This document shows positions 1-5,714 of a DNA stretch of 8,123 nt, in pieces. Where the stretch lies: positions 1-8,123 of the forward strand of contig CAITYI010000009.1 of NCBI GenBank assembly GCA_903896585.1, given 5' to 3'. The position numbers and the translations under genes were made by a program. The stretch comes from an uncultured bacterium. Lineage in GTDB: Bacteria; Actinomycetota; Actinomycetes; S36-B12. Numbering within the stretch: the stretch's first letter is position 1; each line of letters starts with the position of its first letter. Below the pieces are notes generated by a model. The model had not been told where the DNA came from, did no database searches, and worked only from the letters and a program-made list of their open reading frames with translations.

Positions 1-87
1 GTATTCAGGTGCCCCCAGCAACACCGAAACCACGCAATCTTGACAGGCGAGGCCAGCGACAACACACGTTCCACAGTCAATTACCAC
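1..87 (-). CDS. Short cysteine-rich actinobacterial-type protein, N-terminal part only
   Basis: This is an open reading frame of 29 codons running off the left edge. It starts with GTG at 85-87 and is preceded by a purine-rich AAGGG (99-103, read on the minus strand) 11 nt upstream. An in-frame TGA sits three codons above the GTG, so the start is well bounded. The visible product has two CxxC pairs, C5-G-T-C8 and C15-Q-D-C18, followed by a hydrophobic VVSVLLG run. This layout resembles short conserved hypothetical proteins with a C-x-x-C-V-V core that I recall from Actinobacteria, but I cannot name the family. The four cysteines suggest a metal site (inference). The next gene on this strand, ending at 288, also encodes a paired-CxxC protein. 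The C-terminus lies outside the window, and so short a fragment could be a chance frame. Confidence 0.55.
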   Translation of the reverse strand, partial: MVIDCGTCVVAGLACQDCVVSVLLGAPEY

Positions 88-117
88 AGTTGGTCACACC
101 CTTCATGAAAATCCCTG

Positions 118-144
118 CTGCTGGATATTTGTCTGATCCAGCAG
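118..144. repeat. Perfect 9-bp inverted repeat (stem-loop or operator)
   Basis: CTGCTGGAT at 118-126 is exactly complementary to ATCCAGCAG at 136-144, around a 9-nt loop. It begins 30 bp upstream of the GTG start of the left-edge gene. On the minus strand the stem is followed by CAGGGATTTTC and on the plus strand by TTCTCGATT, so neither side has a clean uridine tract. It could be an operator or 5' leader hairpin of the left gene, or a weak terminator for the minus-strand zinc-ribbon gene. The sequence does not decide. Confidence 0.5.
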
Positions 145-187
145 TTCTCGATTCGGTTATCAGGGTTTCACGCTAAGCCCGGGGTCT

Positions 188-235
188 GACATTTTGACCT
201 GCCGACATTTTGACCTGCCGACATTCTGACCTCCT
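188..235. repeat. Three-copy 16-bp direct tandem repeat
   Basis: Two identical units, GACATTTTGACCTGCC at 188-203 and 204-219, are followed by a diverged third copy at 220-235 (GACATTCTGACCTCCT), with a further partial GACTT at 236-240. The array lies in the 200-nt gene-free stretch (88-287) between two minus-strand genes. Each unit holds GACCTG, the complement of the CAGGTC hexamer repeated in the 611-656 array on the other side of the zinc-ribbon gene. No reading frame is evident here. Function is unknown: repeated protein-binding sites or simple slippage expansion are both possible. Confidence 0.85.
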
Positions 236-250
236 GACTTGCTTCCCAAT

Positions 251-275
251 CGAGCCTAGGTCCCTTCATGGCTCG
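251..275 (-). terminator. Weak stem-loop just after the zinc-ribbon gene
   Basis: CGAGCC at 251-256 pairs with GGCTCG at 270-275 around a 13-nt loop, starting 12 nt after the stop codon of the minus-strand gene at 288-590. The position fits a transcript end. However, the stem is only 6 bp, the loop is large, and the minus-strand sequence after it (ATTGGGAAG) has no uridine run. It is therefore a poor intrinsic terminator at best. Confidence 0.2.
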
Positions 276-287
276 GCTGCGGCTCTA

Positions 288-590
288 CTAGACCCCGCCG
301 TCACCTGGCGACTCCTGCGCTGGGCCGCCGAACTCAGGACGTAACACGATTTCGATTCGATCTGAAGCACCACACCATCTGCAGGAGACCGCGGTGACTT
401 TCTCAGCATGAACCGTGGTGTCCTCGATATTCACACTTCCTGCCATATCCGCATGCCAGTATTCGGTGGTACTCACGGTTCGAGTGACATCAAACCTGGT
501 GAGATTGCCACAATGCCCACACCGAAACCTTGTTCGCGGATCTGGCAGATTTTGCTGTTGGGGTAATGAATCGGAAGATGATATAGCCAT
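288..590 (-). CDS. Small zinc-ribbon-like conserved hypothetical protein
   Basis: The 100-residue protein has two CxxC knuckles: C24-G-H-C27 within RCGHCGNLTRFDV, and C70-R-W-C73 within CRWCGASD. The 42 residues between them include YWHADMAG and an acidic stretch. Four cysteines in this arrangement are expected to bind one zinc ion (inference from zinc-ribbon proteins). The RCGxCGNLTRFDV and CRWCG segments match a conserved hypothetical family I recall from Actinobacteria; no biochemical role is known to me. The tail after about residue 84 is Gly/Pro-rich and probably disordered. The ATG at 588-590 lacks a Shine-Dalgarno sequence but has TAGTCT six bases upstream, so the mRNA is probably leaderless. 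The gene is divergent from the exonuclease/GIY-YIG gene, with which it shares the 591-681 control region. Confidence 0.8.
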   Translation of the reverse strand: MAISSSDSLPQQQNLPDPRTRFRCGHCGNLTRFDVTRTVSTTEYWHADMAGSVNIEDTTVHAEKVTAVSCRWCGASDRIEIVLRPEFGGPAQESPGDGGV

Positions 591-596
591 GTGACA

Positions 597-602
597 AGAC
601 TA
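597..602 (-). promoter_or_regulatory. Predicted leaderless -10 box of the zinc-ribbon gene
   Basis: On the minus strand TAGTCT is followed by exactly six bases and then the ATG at 590. This is the spacing expected when transcription starts on the first base of the start codon. The box fits the actinobacterial TANNNT consensus. No good -35 hexamer is visible 16-18 bp further up, where the 15-bp tandem array lies. No Shine-Dalgarno sequence is present, which supports a leaderless transcript. Confidence 0.5.
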
Positions 603-610
603 CGCGTTCT

Positions 611-656
611 TTTCCCAGGTCCTACTTTCCCAGGTCCTACTTTCCCACGCCCTAAC
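611..656. repeat. Three-copy 15-bp tandem repeat in a divergent promoter region
   Basis: TTTCCCAGGTCCTAC occurs twice without mismatch (611-625, 626-640). A diverged third copy starts at 641 (TTTCCCACGCCCTAA), and a further degenerate CAGGCCCTAG lies at 663-672. The array fills most of the 91-nt gap between the divergent zinc-ribbon and exonuclease genes. It covers the places where the -35 regions of both predicted promoters would fall. The core CAGGTC is shared, in inverted orientation, with the 16-bp array at 188-235. It is a candidate multi-site operator; random duplication cannot be excluded. Confidence 0.85.
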
Positions 657-669
657 TTTTGTCAGGCCC

Positions 670-675
670 TAGCCT
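670..675 (+). promoter_or_regulatory. Predicted leaderless -10 box of the exonuclease/GIY-YIG gene
   Basis: TAGCCT is followed by six bases and then the GTG start at 682, again the geometry of a leaderless actinobacterial promoter (TANNNT). No Shine-Dalgarno sequence precedes the GTG. In-frame TAG codons at 670 and 676 rule out any earlier start. No convincing -35 hexamer is seen at about 647-652, which is inside the third tandem copy. Confidence 0.45.
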
Positions 676-681
676 TAGCGT

Positions 682-2493
682 GTGTCCGTGCCTTCGCCAA
701 CTGAATTAACTACTCAGCTATCGCTGGCTGACATAGGTACACCACTATCGGATATCACCTTTGTGGTGGTGGACCTAGAAACAACAGGCGGCGCTCCCAC
801 CGATGCCGGAATTACCGAGATTGGTGCCGTCAAAGTCAGAGGCGGGGAAATCCAGGGTGAATTCACGACATTGGTAAACCCAGGCATTCCCATTCCTCCG
901 TTTATTGCCGCCCTCACCGGGATTACCGATTCCATGGTTGTTTCTGCTCCGCGAGTGCAAACCGCTGTCAGTATGTTTCTGGAATTCGCCGGAGACTGCG
1001 TATTTGTGGCACACAATGCGCCCTACGACATGGGCTTCCTCAAAGGTGCCTGCCTTAAATTCGATCTTCCGTGGCCAACAAATAGGGTGATTGACACTGC
1101 TCGAATCGCTCGACTGGCACTTCACCGTGATGAAGTCAGGAACTGCAAGTTATCTACCCTTTCCAAATTCTTTGACACCGACATCCAACCCACGCATCGC
1201 GCATTTGACGATGCTCGAGCGACCACTGACATCTTGCACCGACTAATTGAGCGACTAGGCAACTACGGAGTGCACACATTTGAGGATCTTCATGCTTTCA
1301 CCTCACGAGTAAGCGAGATTCAGCGCACCAAACGTCACCTCGCTGATGGGCTCCCCGCTTTGCCGGGTGTGTACATCTTTGAAGACCCACAAGGCAAGCC
1401 GCTTTACATCGGGACATCGAAGAACATCCGCAATCGAGTCCGTACTTATTTCACCGCAAGTGAAAATAGGCGGCGCATGTCCGAAATGATTGGGATTGCT
1501 GTTCGCGTTCGACCAATTGTGTGCTCCACTATTCTCGAGGCCAAAATTCGTGAACTGCGGTTAATTGTCAGCGAACAACCGAGATACAACCGTCGGTCAC
1601 GGGCCGCGGACACCGTGAGTTGGCTCAAACTCACAGTTGAACCGGCACCAAGAGTCATTATTACGTCAGCCATTAAGCCAGATATTGAACAAGGTGCACG
1701 GTACATCGGCCCGTTTTCATCACGTGCTGCAGCTCAGTCCGCTTTGAGCGCACTCAACGAATCGGTCAGTCTGCGAACCTGCACCCTAAAAATTGCCACC
1801 AATCCAAAAACCGATATACCCGGATGCGTGCGAGCTGAATTAGGAAAGTGCGAGGCTCCATGCACCAGCACGCATAACCGCGACGCTTACTCAACTGTTG
1901 TTGACCTCGCCCGACTAAGCATGTCCGGAGATGTTCGCCCGGTTGTTCAACACATTACCGAGCGCATGAACTCCCTAGCCGAAGAAGAGCGTTTTGAAGA
2001 AGCGGCCCAATGGCGCGAATCCTTGGGCCACTTCGTTAACGCCTCTTTTCGCGTCCACCGGCTGCGCTGGCTATCCACGCAAAGCGAGATAGTGGCTGCG
2101 GAACCAGCTACCGATGGCGGTTGGGAAATCCACGTAATCCGCTTTGGCCGGTTGGCTGCGGCAGGTACGGTCAGATACGGCTTTGATCCACTGCCACACA
2201 TTGATGCTCTGATCGCTACTGCCGAATCAGTTACCCCACCGGTAGATCCAGCGCCTGCCGGCGTGACCGAAGAAGCTTTTGATCTTTTGCGTTGGCTGGA
2301 GTCGGATTCAGTTCGCTTGGTGTCCCTTAGCGCACCAGCACACCTGCCCATTTACTGCGGCGGCAAAGAGTCTATGCAACTTTCTGATATTCGCCGGGTG
2401 GTGGGCGAGAGTCTCGCAGCAGTTACTGAACCAAATGGGCATGTCCGACCACAGGGACCCCGCACCTCACATTCCCGAATGACCTCTTGGTAA
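682..2493 (+). CDS. DEDDh 3'-5' exonuclease fused to UvrC-like GIY-YIG nuclease
   Basis: The 603-residue protein is likely a DNA-processing or repair nuclease. Residues 25-190 form a DEDDh exonuclease of the DNA polymerase III epsilon type: D31-x-E33 in VVDLETTG, D116 in HNAPYD, then H172 and D177 in HRAFDDA, so all catalytic residues are present. Residues 225-305 form a GIY-YIG domain like the UvrC N-terminus: GVY at 229-231, YIG at 242-244, an arginine in NIRNRVRTYF, and a glutamate near 286. Four cysteines, C367, C382, C390 and C394, mirror the C-x7-C-x3-C cluster that holds an iron-sulfur centre in UvrC. Residues 424-449 look like a UVR motif (RFEEAAQWRESL). The RNase H-like and helix-hairpin-helix parts of true UvrC are not recognisable, so this is not uvrC itself. 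It corresponds to mycobacterial Rv2191, which has the same neighbours. The GTG start is the first codon after in-frame stops and is probably leaderless. The in vivo substrate is unknown. Confidence 0.9.
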   Translation: MSVPSPTELTTQLSLADIGTPLSDITFVVVDLETTGGAPTDAGITEIGAVKVRGGEIQGEFTTLVNPGIPIPPFIAALTGITDSMVVSAPRVQTAVSMFLEFAGDCVFVAHNAPYDMGFLKGACLKFDLPWPTNRVIDTARIARLALHRDEVRNCKLSTLSKFFDTDIQPTHRAFDDARATTDILHRLIERLGNYGVHTFEDLHAFTSRVSEIQRTKRHLADGLPALPGVYIFEDPQGKPLYIGTSKNIRNRVRTYFTASENRRRMSEMIGIAVRVRPIVCSTILEAKIRELRLIVSEQPRYNRRSRAADTVSWLKLTVEPAPRVIITSAIKPDIEQGARYIGPFSSRAAAQSALSALNESVSLRTCTLKIATNPKTDIPGCVRAELGKCEAPCTSTHNRDAYSTVVDLARLSMSGDVRPVVQHITERMNSLAEEERFEEAAQWRESLGHFVNASFRVHRLRWLSTQSEIVAAEPATDGGWEIHVIRFGRLAAAGTVRYGFDPLPHIDALIATAESVTPPVDPAPAGVTEEAFDLLRWLESDSVRLVSLSAPAHLPIYCGGKESMQLSDIRRVVGESLAAVTEPNGHVRPQGPRTSHSRMTSW

Positions 2494-2542
2494 CAGGCGC
2501 ATGCCCTCGCACTCTTATGAGTATTGAACAAATCTGAATTAA

Positions 2543-2564
2543 TCGCGCGAATTCAACTGCGCGA
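2543..2564 (-). terminator. Candidate intrinsic terminator at the end of trpD
   Basis: TCGCGC at 2543-2548 pairs with GCGCGA at 2559-2564 around a 10-nt loop that contains the trpD stop codon. On the minus strand the GC-rich stem is followed by TTAATTCAGATTTG, a loosely U-rich tail. It lies between the convergent exonuclease and trpD genes, where a terminator is expected. The stem is short and the tail imperfect, so confidence is modest. The rest of the 59-nt gap shows only a 4-bp ACTC/GAGT hairpin. Confidence 0.35.
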
Positions 2565-3692
2565 GGCGACATCACGCGAGGCTTCTATCCACCGCAGCAT
2601 CAGGTTCCACGCGGCTGAGCCCGCCAATACCTTTGTCGTGTCCGGCAAAAACCGGTTTATTCGATCCACAAGAGGTGTGTTCTGGGCATAGTGCGGGTTA
2701 GATACGGCATCTGCAGCAACCAGTGCCGCTGCCGCATTAACTGCCACCGAGAGCCGGATTGCGGCGACTTGTTCAGCGTCACTATCCGACCTTGAATTAT
2801 TAGCAGGAGATTCGTCAGCAAGTTCACCACCAAGAACTTTTCGAGTCAACTCAGCGTTTCGCCGCCGATCTCCTCCGCGAAGCAATTTTGAATCGAAATT
2901 ATTCACGCCAAAGTCACGCGGTGAGATCAAAGTTTCTTGCAAAACACCTGTGGTGATATCCCAAACGCGAGTTGAATCAGCAAGCGAGATTTCATCACAT
3001 CCGTCATTGCCTCGAACCACAAGAGCTTTAACTCCCCTGTCTAAAAGAACTTGGGCCATGACCTGAGCCATTTCGACTCTGGCGCATCCGATCAAACCCG
3101 CTTGAGCTTGGGCTGGATTTGTGAGCGGTCCGAGGATATTGAAAACTGTCGGGATACCTACCTGCTTGCGCGCTGGGGCAGCAAATCGCATAGCCGGATG
3201 ATGCCTAGGTGCAAAGCAAAACGAAATTCCCACCTCGCGCGCAACTTCGGAAACCCCCTGCGCATCAAGATCAATGATTACGCCCAACTCTTCCAGCAGG
3301 TCGGCTGCACCCGTCAAACTTGATACCGCTCTATTGCCGTGCTTGATCACGGTTGAGCCACAGGCTGCTGCTACAACAGCCGCCATGGTGCTGATATTGA
3401 CCTCATGTAAGCCGTCTCCTCCTGTTCCTACGATGTCAAGCACAATTTCGTGACCGTGGGATGCGGGAACAATATTTGCGTAAGTCATCATCACCTGTGC
3501 AAGCGCGGCGACGACTTCAGGTGACTCCCCCCGAATTTTGAGCCCCAGAATAAATGCCGCAATCTGTGCTTCGCTCGCTCGATCTTCTAGGATTTCCGTC
3601 ATAGCCCACGAAACCGCAGCTGGACTGAGCTCCGCGCCCGCCTGGGTGAGCGTCGAAAAAATTGACGGCCACGTGGGGGTTGCTTCTGTCAT
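2553..3692 (-). CDS. trpD: Anthranilate phosphoribosyltransferase
   Basis: TrpD transfers phosphoribose from PRPP to anthranilate, the second committed step of tryptophan synthesis, in the cytoplasm. The 379-residue product has a small helical N-terminal domain (about 10-75) and the glycosyltransferase-3 core. Key motifs are G89-T-G-G-D-G94 (PRPP loop), N99-I-S-T, K117-H-G-N-R121, the segment PTVFNILGPLTNP (181-193), and the metal-binding D233-E234. SSLTGAAD replaces the SSKSGSAD of many bacteria but matches the SSLSGGAD form I recall from mycobacteria. The length is slightly above usual because of a polar insert at about 293-308 (Ser/Asn/Asp-rich). No other trp gene is nearby; a stand-alone trpD beside ctaE is the known actinobacterial arrangement. 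The ATG lies 11 nt after the pseudo-receiver stop and has no clear Shine-Dalgarno sequence, so the two are probably cotranscribed and perhaps translationally coupled. Confidence 0.95.
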   Translation of the reverse strand: MTEATPTWPSIFSTLTQAGAELSPAAVSWAMTEILEDRASEAQIAAFILGLKIRGESPEVVAALAQVMMTYANIVPASHGHEIVLDIVGTGGDGLHEVNISTMAAVVAAACGSTVIKHGNRAVSSLTGAADLLEELGVIIDLDAQGVSEVAREVGISFCFAPRHHPAMRFAAPARKQVGIPTVFNILGPLTNPAQAQAGLIGCARVEMAQVMAQVLLDRGVKALVVRGNDGCDEISLADSTRVWDITTGVLQETLISPRDFGVNNFDSKLLRGGDRRRNAELTRKVLGGELADESPANNSRSDSDAEQVAAIRLSVAVNAAAALVAADAVSNPHYAQNTPLVDRINRFLPDTTKVLAGSAAWNLMLRWIEASRDVASRS

Positions 3693-3703
3693 GGGTGTGA
3701 GTT

Positions 3704-4117
3704 CTAGGAATTCGCAGACTTGCTCAGAGCCACTCGAGTGCTCAGCAACCTTGTCACCGCATGCGCCATTGCCACTGGCTCAATGGGAAGCCCAACGACA
3801 CCATCGGCACGTGACCAGGTTGCCAACCAAGCGTCCTGGGGTCGAGCAATCAGGACGAGCACCGGGGGGCAGTGGAAAAGTTCATCTTTTACTTGGCGGG
3901 CAATCCCCATGCCGCCCGCGGGAGCCGCCTCACCATCGAGAATGAGGAGATCAAATGATTCCCGGTCGACAAGAGTGATCAGGGCCGGTTCGGTGGCGCA
4001 CTCGGTGTACGCCAATTCAGGAATATCGGCAGATGGGCGCTTACCCAGCGCATTAATCACGTCTGCTCGAACATTTCTATTGCTGCTGTAAACAAGAACT
4101 TTGAGAGTGGATGCCAC
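3704..4117 (-). CDS. Degenerate response-regulator receiver (pseudo-receiver), stand-alone
   Basis: The 137-residue protein has the alternating pattern of a CheY-like receiver: a hydrophobic first strand (LKVLVYS, 5-11), a central strand ending at the phosphoacceptor position (LLILDGEAAP, D61), VLVLIA (86-91) and VVGLPIEP (107-114). D61 is kept, but the other active-site positions are changed. The acidic pair after strand 1 is S-S-N, the Thr/Ser after strand 4 is I90, and the invariant Lys of the KP motif is L110. Normal Mg-dependent phosphorylation is therefore unlikely; it may act as a constitutive or ligand-sensing protein partner (inference). No output domain is attached. It precedes trpD by 11 nt and diverges from ctaE. 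The GTG start at 4115-4117 lacks a Shine-Dalgarno sequence but has a leaderless-type TAGAGT box. The receiver fold assignment is by motif only. Confidence 0.75.
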   Translation of the reverse strand: MASTLKVLVYSSNRNVRADVINALGKRPSADIPELAYTECATEPALITLVDRESFDLLILDGEAAPAGGMGIARQVKDELFHCPPVLVLIARPQDAWLATWSRADGVVGLPIEPVAMAHAVTRLLSTRVALSKSANS

Positions 4118-4123
4118 GACCGA

Positions 4124-4129
4124 ACTCTA
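4124..4129 (-). promoter_or_regulatory. Predicted leaderless -10 box of the pseudo-receiver/trpD unit
   Basis: On the minus strand TAGAGT is followed by TCGGTC (six bases) and then the GTG start at 4117. This is the same spacing and TAGNNT form as the boxes before the zinc-ribbon and exonuclease genes. No Shine-Dalgarno sequence and no clear -35 hexamer are seen. It would drive the pseudo-receiver and trpD together. Confidence 0.5.
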
Positions 4130-4174
4130 CCGATTGAGGCTCACTCAGTTGCACCCGATATCGCCCATATCTGG

Positions 4175-4186
4175 CTTTGGTCAAAG
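4175..4186. promoter_or_regulatory. Short dyad in the pseudo-receiver/ctaE divergent region
   Basis: CTTTG at 4175-4179 and CAAAG at 4182-4186 form a 5-bp inverted repeat with a 2-bp centre. It lies in the 141-nt gap (4118-4258) between the two divergent transcription units. It could be a small operator or chance. No confident -35/-10 pair for ctaE was found in this gap. CAGACT at 4247-4252 sits six bases before the ctaE GTG and differs from the TANNNT form only in its first base. Confidence 0.2.
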
Positions 4187-4258
4187 TGAGGGCGAAATCA
4201 CTCCCGTAACAGAGGGGGTCAAGGTGAAAAACAGAGAACAATCTGACAGACTCTGGTT

Positions 4259-4864
4259 GTGGCTAACGCAACGGCAATTCCGACAGCTTATGAACATGCG
4301 CCGGCAAACCGGCCCAACATGGTGTCCATTGGCACCATTGTGTGGCTTTCCAGCGAACTCATGTTCTTTGCTGCCCTTTTTGCCATGTATTTCACCCTGC
4401 GCGCCGTCAATCCTGAACTGTGGGCTGAAGAAACCACGCTGCTGAATATTCCATTCGCCAGTGTCAACACCACAATTCTTGTGCTGAGTTCGGTTACTTG
4501 CCAACTGGGTGTCTTTGCGGCAGAACGTGGCGACGTTCGGGGCCTTCGCCGCTGGTTCATCATTACCTTTCTCATGGGTGCGGTCTTTATTGGTGGGCAA
4601 GTCACCGAGTACGCCGAATTAGTTCATGAAGGACTCACCCTCTCGAGCAACGCATATGGCTCCGCTTTCTACCTCACCACCGGATTCCACGGCATGCATG
4701 TCACCGGTGGCCTTATTGCGTTTCTCCTTGTTTTAGCCACTACCTACGTGGCCAAGAGATTTACCCATGAACAAGCTACTCGTGCGATCGTGGTTTCTTA
4801 TTACTGGCACTTTGTAGATGTTGTGTGGATTGCCCTTTTCTTCATGATTTACATTTTGAAATAA
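4259..4864 (+). CDS. ctaE: Cytochrome c oxidase (aa3) subunit III
   Basis: CtaE is a membrane subunit of the aa3-type terminal oxidase; it carries no metal and stabilises the catalytic subunit. The 201-residue product has the five-helix short form typical of Actinobacteria, with hydrophobic segments at about 24-46, 68-89, 98-118, 140-162 and 178-199. Diagnostic stretches are [21 protein letters not shown] with E33, [12 protein letters not shown] (81-92), [15 protein letters not shown] (104-118), [11 protein letters not shown] (141-151) and [10 protein letters not shown] (181-190), all close to the mycobacterial protein as I recall it. A GTG start is used: an in-frame TGA at 4244 leaves only this or a CTG, and the resulting 17 residues before NRPNM fit the family. 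No clear Shine-Dalgarno sequence is present. It is the first gene of the ctaE-qcrCAB cluster; qcrC follows after 64 nt. The catalytic subunits (ctaC, ctaD) are not in the window. Confidence 0.96.
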   Translation: MANATAIPTAYEHAPANRPNMVSIGTIVWLSSELMFFAALFAMYFTLRAVNPELWAEETTLLNIPFASVNTTILVLSSVTCQLGVFAAERGDVRGLRRWFIITFLMGAVFIGGQVTEYAELVHEGLTLSSNAYGSAFYLTTGFHGMHVTGGLIAFLLVLATTYVAKRFTHEQATRAIVVSYYWHFVDVVWIALFFMIYILK

Positions 4865-4910
4865 CCACCGAACGAGCAAGAACGCGCTCACCCAATATTC
4901 AACAGGATTT

Positions 4911-4918
4911 AAGGAAGG
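4911..4918 (+). promoter_or_regulatory. Strong Shine-Dalgarno sequence fixing the qcrC GTG start
   Basis: AAGGAAGG lies 10 nt before GTG 4929 and supports that non-AUG start. It is the clearest Shine-Dalgarno sequence in the window and contrasts with the genes upstream, which appear leaderless. Confidence 0.7.
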
Positions 4919-4928
4919 CTCTGCGACC

Positions 4929-5714
4929 GTGAAGTTCCTCTCCGCACGTCGACGCAACCCGATCGTTGCCCTCTTTTTGCTCGTGGCAGCACTCGGTTTG
5001 ACCGGGGTCAGTTACTCGGTTGTCACCACCGCCAAGCCTGCCGAAGCCGCCATGGGTTCCCAGACTCAAGTTGAAGAAGGGAAGAAGATCTACCTCGAAG
5101 GCTGCAGCTCGTGCCATGGAATGGATGCTCAAGGCACCCTGAACGGTCCTACCCTGATTGGCGCGGGTGCAGCGGCTGTTCACTTCCAAGTTGCGACCGG
5201 TCGCATGCCATTAGCCGCACCTGGCGCACAAGCTGTCGCCAAGGATCCGATTTATAACGTTGATCAAATCGCCGCCATGTCGGCATATATCGCCTCGCTT
5301 GCCCCAGGTCCGGCCATTCCCACCGCCGAGGACCTCAGTTATGAAGGTGCCGATCAAGCCAAAGGTGGCGAACTCTTCCGGATTAACTGCGCCCAGTGCC
5401 ACCAGGCTGCCGGTGGTGGGGGCGCCCTCACCCAAGGCAAATATGCACCGAGCCTGATGAGCGCCACTCCCCAGGAAATTTATGAAGCCATGGTCACCGG
5501 ACCGCAGAGCATGCCAGTTTTCTCCAATGAGACCCTGCCTATTAGTGAGAAACAAGAGATAACCGCTTACATCATGGCTCTGCAAGAAGCCCCGAGCCCT
5601 GGAGGTCTTGCGCTAGGTCGTTTAGGTCCGGTTGTGGAAGGACTCTTTATGTGGATCGCCGTATTCGCCGCACTTATTGCTGCGGCCGTCTGGATCGGAA
5701 TTAAGGCGCGATGA
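4929..5714 (+). CDS. qcrC: Diheme cytochrome c subunit of the bc1 complex
   Basis: QcrC carries electrons from the Rieske/cytochrome b core to the aa3 oxidase in the actinobacterial supercomplex, replacing both cytochrome c1 and soluble cytochrome c. The 261-residue product has a basic N-terminus (SARRRNP) and a membrane or signal helix at about 11-31. Two class I cytochrome c domains follow, with haem-binding C59-S-S-C62-H63 and C154-A-Q-C157-H158. Likely axial methionines are M93 (GRMPL) and M195 (QSMPVF). A C-terminal anchor helix lies at about 237-258 and ends in KAR. The domains therefore sit outside the membrane. The length is close to the family norm. The GTG start is supported by AAGGAAGG ten nt upstream. 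The stop overlaps the qcrA start (ATGA), showing tight coupling within the operon. Confidence 0.97.
   Translation: MKFLSARRRNPIVALFLLVAALGLTGVSYSVVTTAKPAEAAMGSQTQVEEGKKIYLEGCSSCHGMDAQGTLNGPTLIGAGAAAVHFQVATGRMPLAAPGAQAVAKDPIYNVDQIAAMSAYIASLAPGPAIPTAEDLSYEGADQAKGGELFRINCAQCHQAAGGGGALTQGKYAPSLMSATPQEIYEAMVTGPQSMPVFSNETLPISEKQEITAYIMALQEAPSPGGLALGRLGPVVEGLFMWIAVFAALIAAAVWIGIKAR

Noticed and set aside
188..656. Possible CRISPR array from the short repeats
   Set aside because: Units are 15-16 bp and directly abut with no spacers, and no cas gene is present. They are simple tandem repeats.
1947..2351. Minus-strand 134-codon frame opposite the exonuclease/GIY-YIG gene
   Set aside because: It is Ser/Arg-rich with no motif, and the opposite strand carries the UVR-like region of a recognised protein.
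3538..3945. Plus-strand frame spanning the trpD/pseudo-receiver junction
   Set aside because: It lies antisense to two genes with family motifs and shows low-complexity composition; no start signal.
4224..4445. GTG-started frame with an AGAGGGGG sequence at 4211-4218, overlapping ctaE
   Set aside because: Almost all of it lies out of frame within ctaE, and the product has no recognisable motif. The ctaE frame has clear family conservation.
4865..4928. Possible terminator between ctaE and qcrC
   Set aside because: Only a 4-bp GAGC/GCTC hairpin without a U-tract is present. The genes most likely form one operon, as in other actinobacteria.
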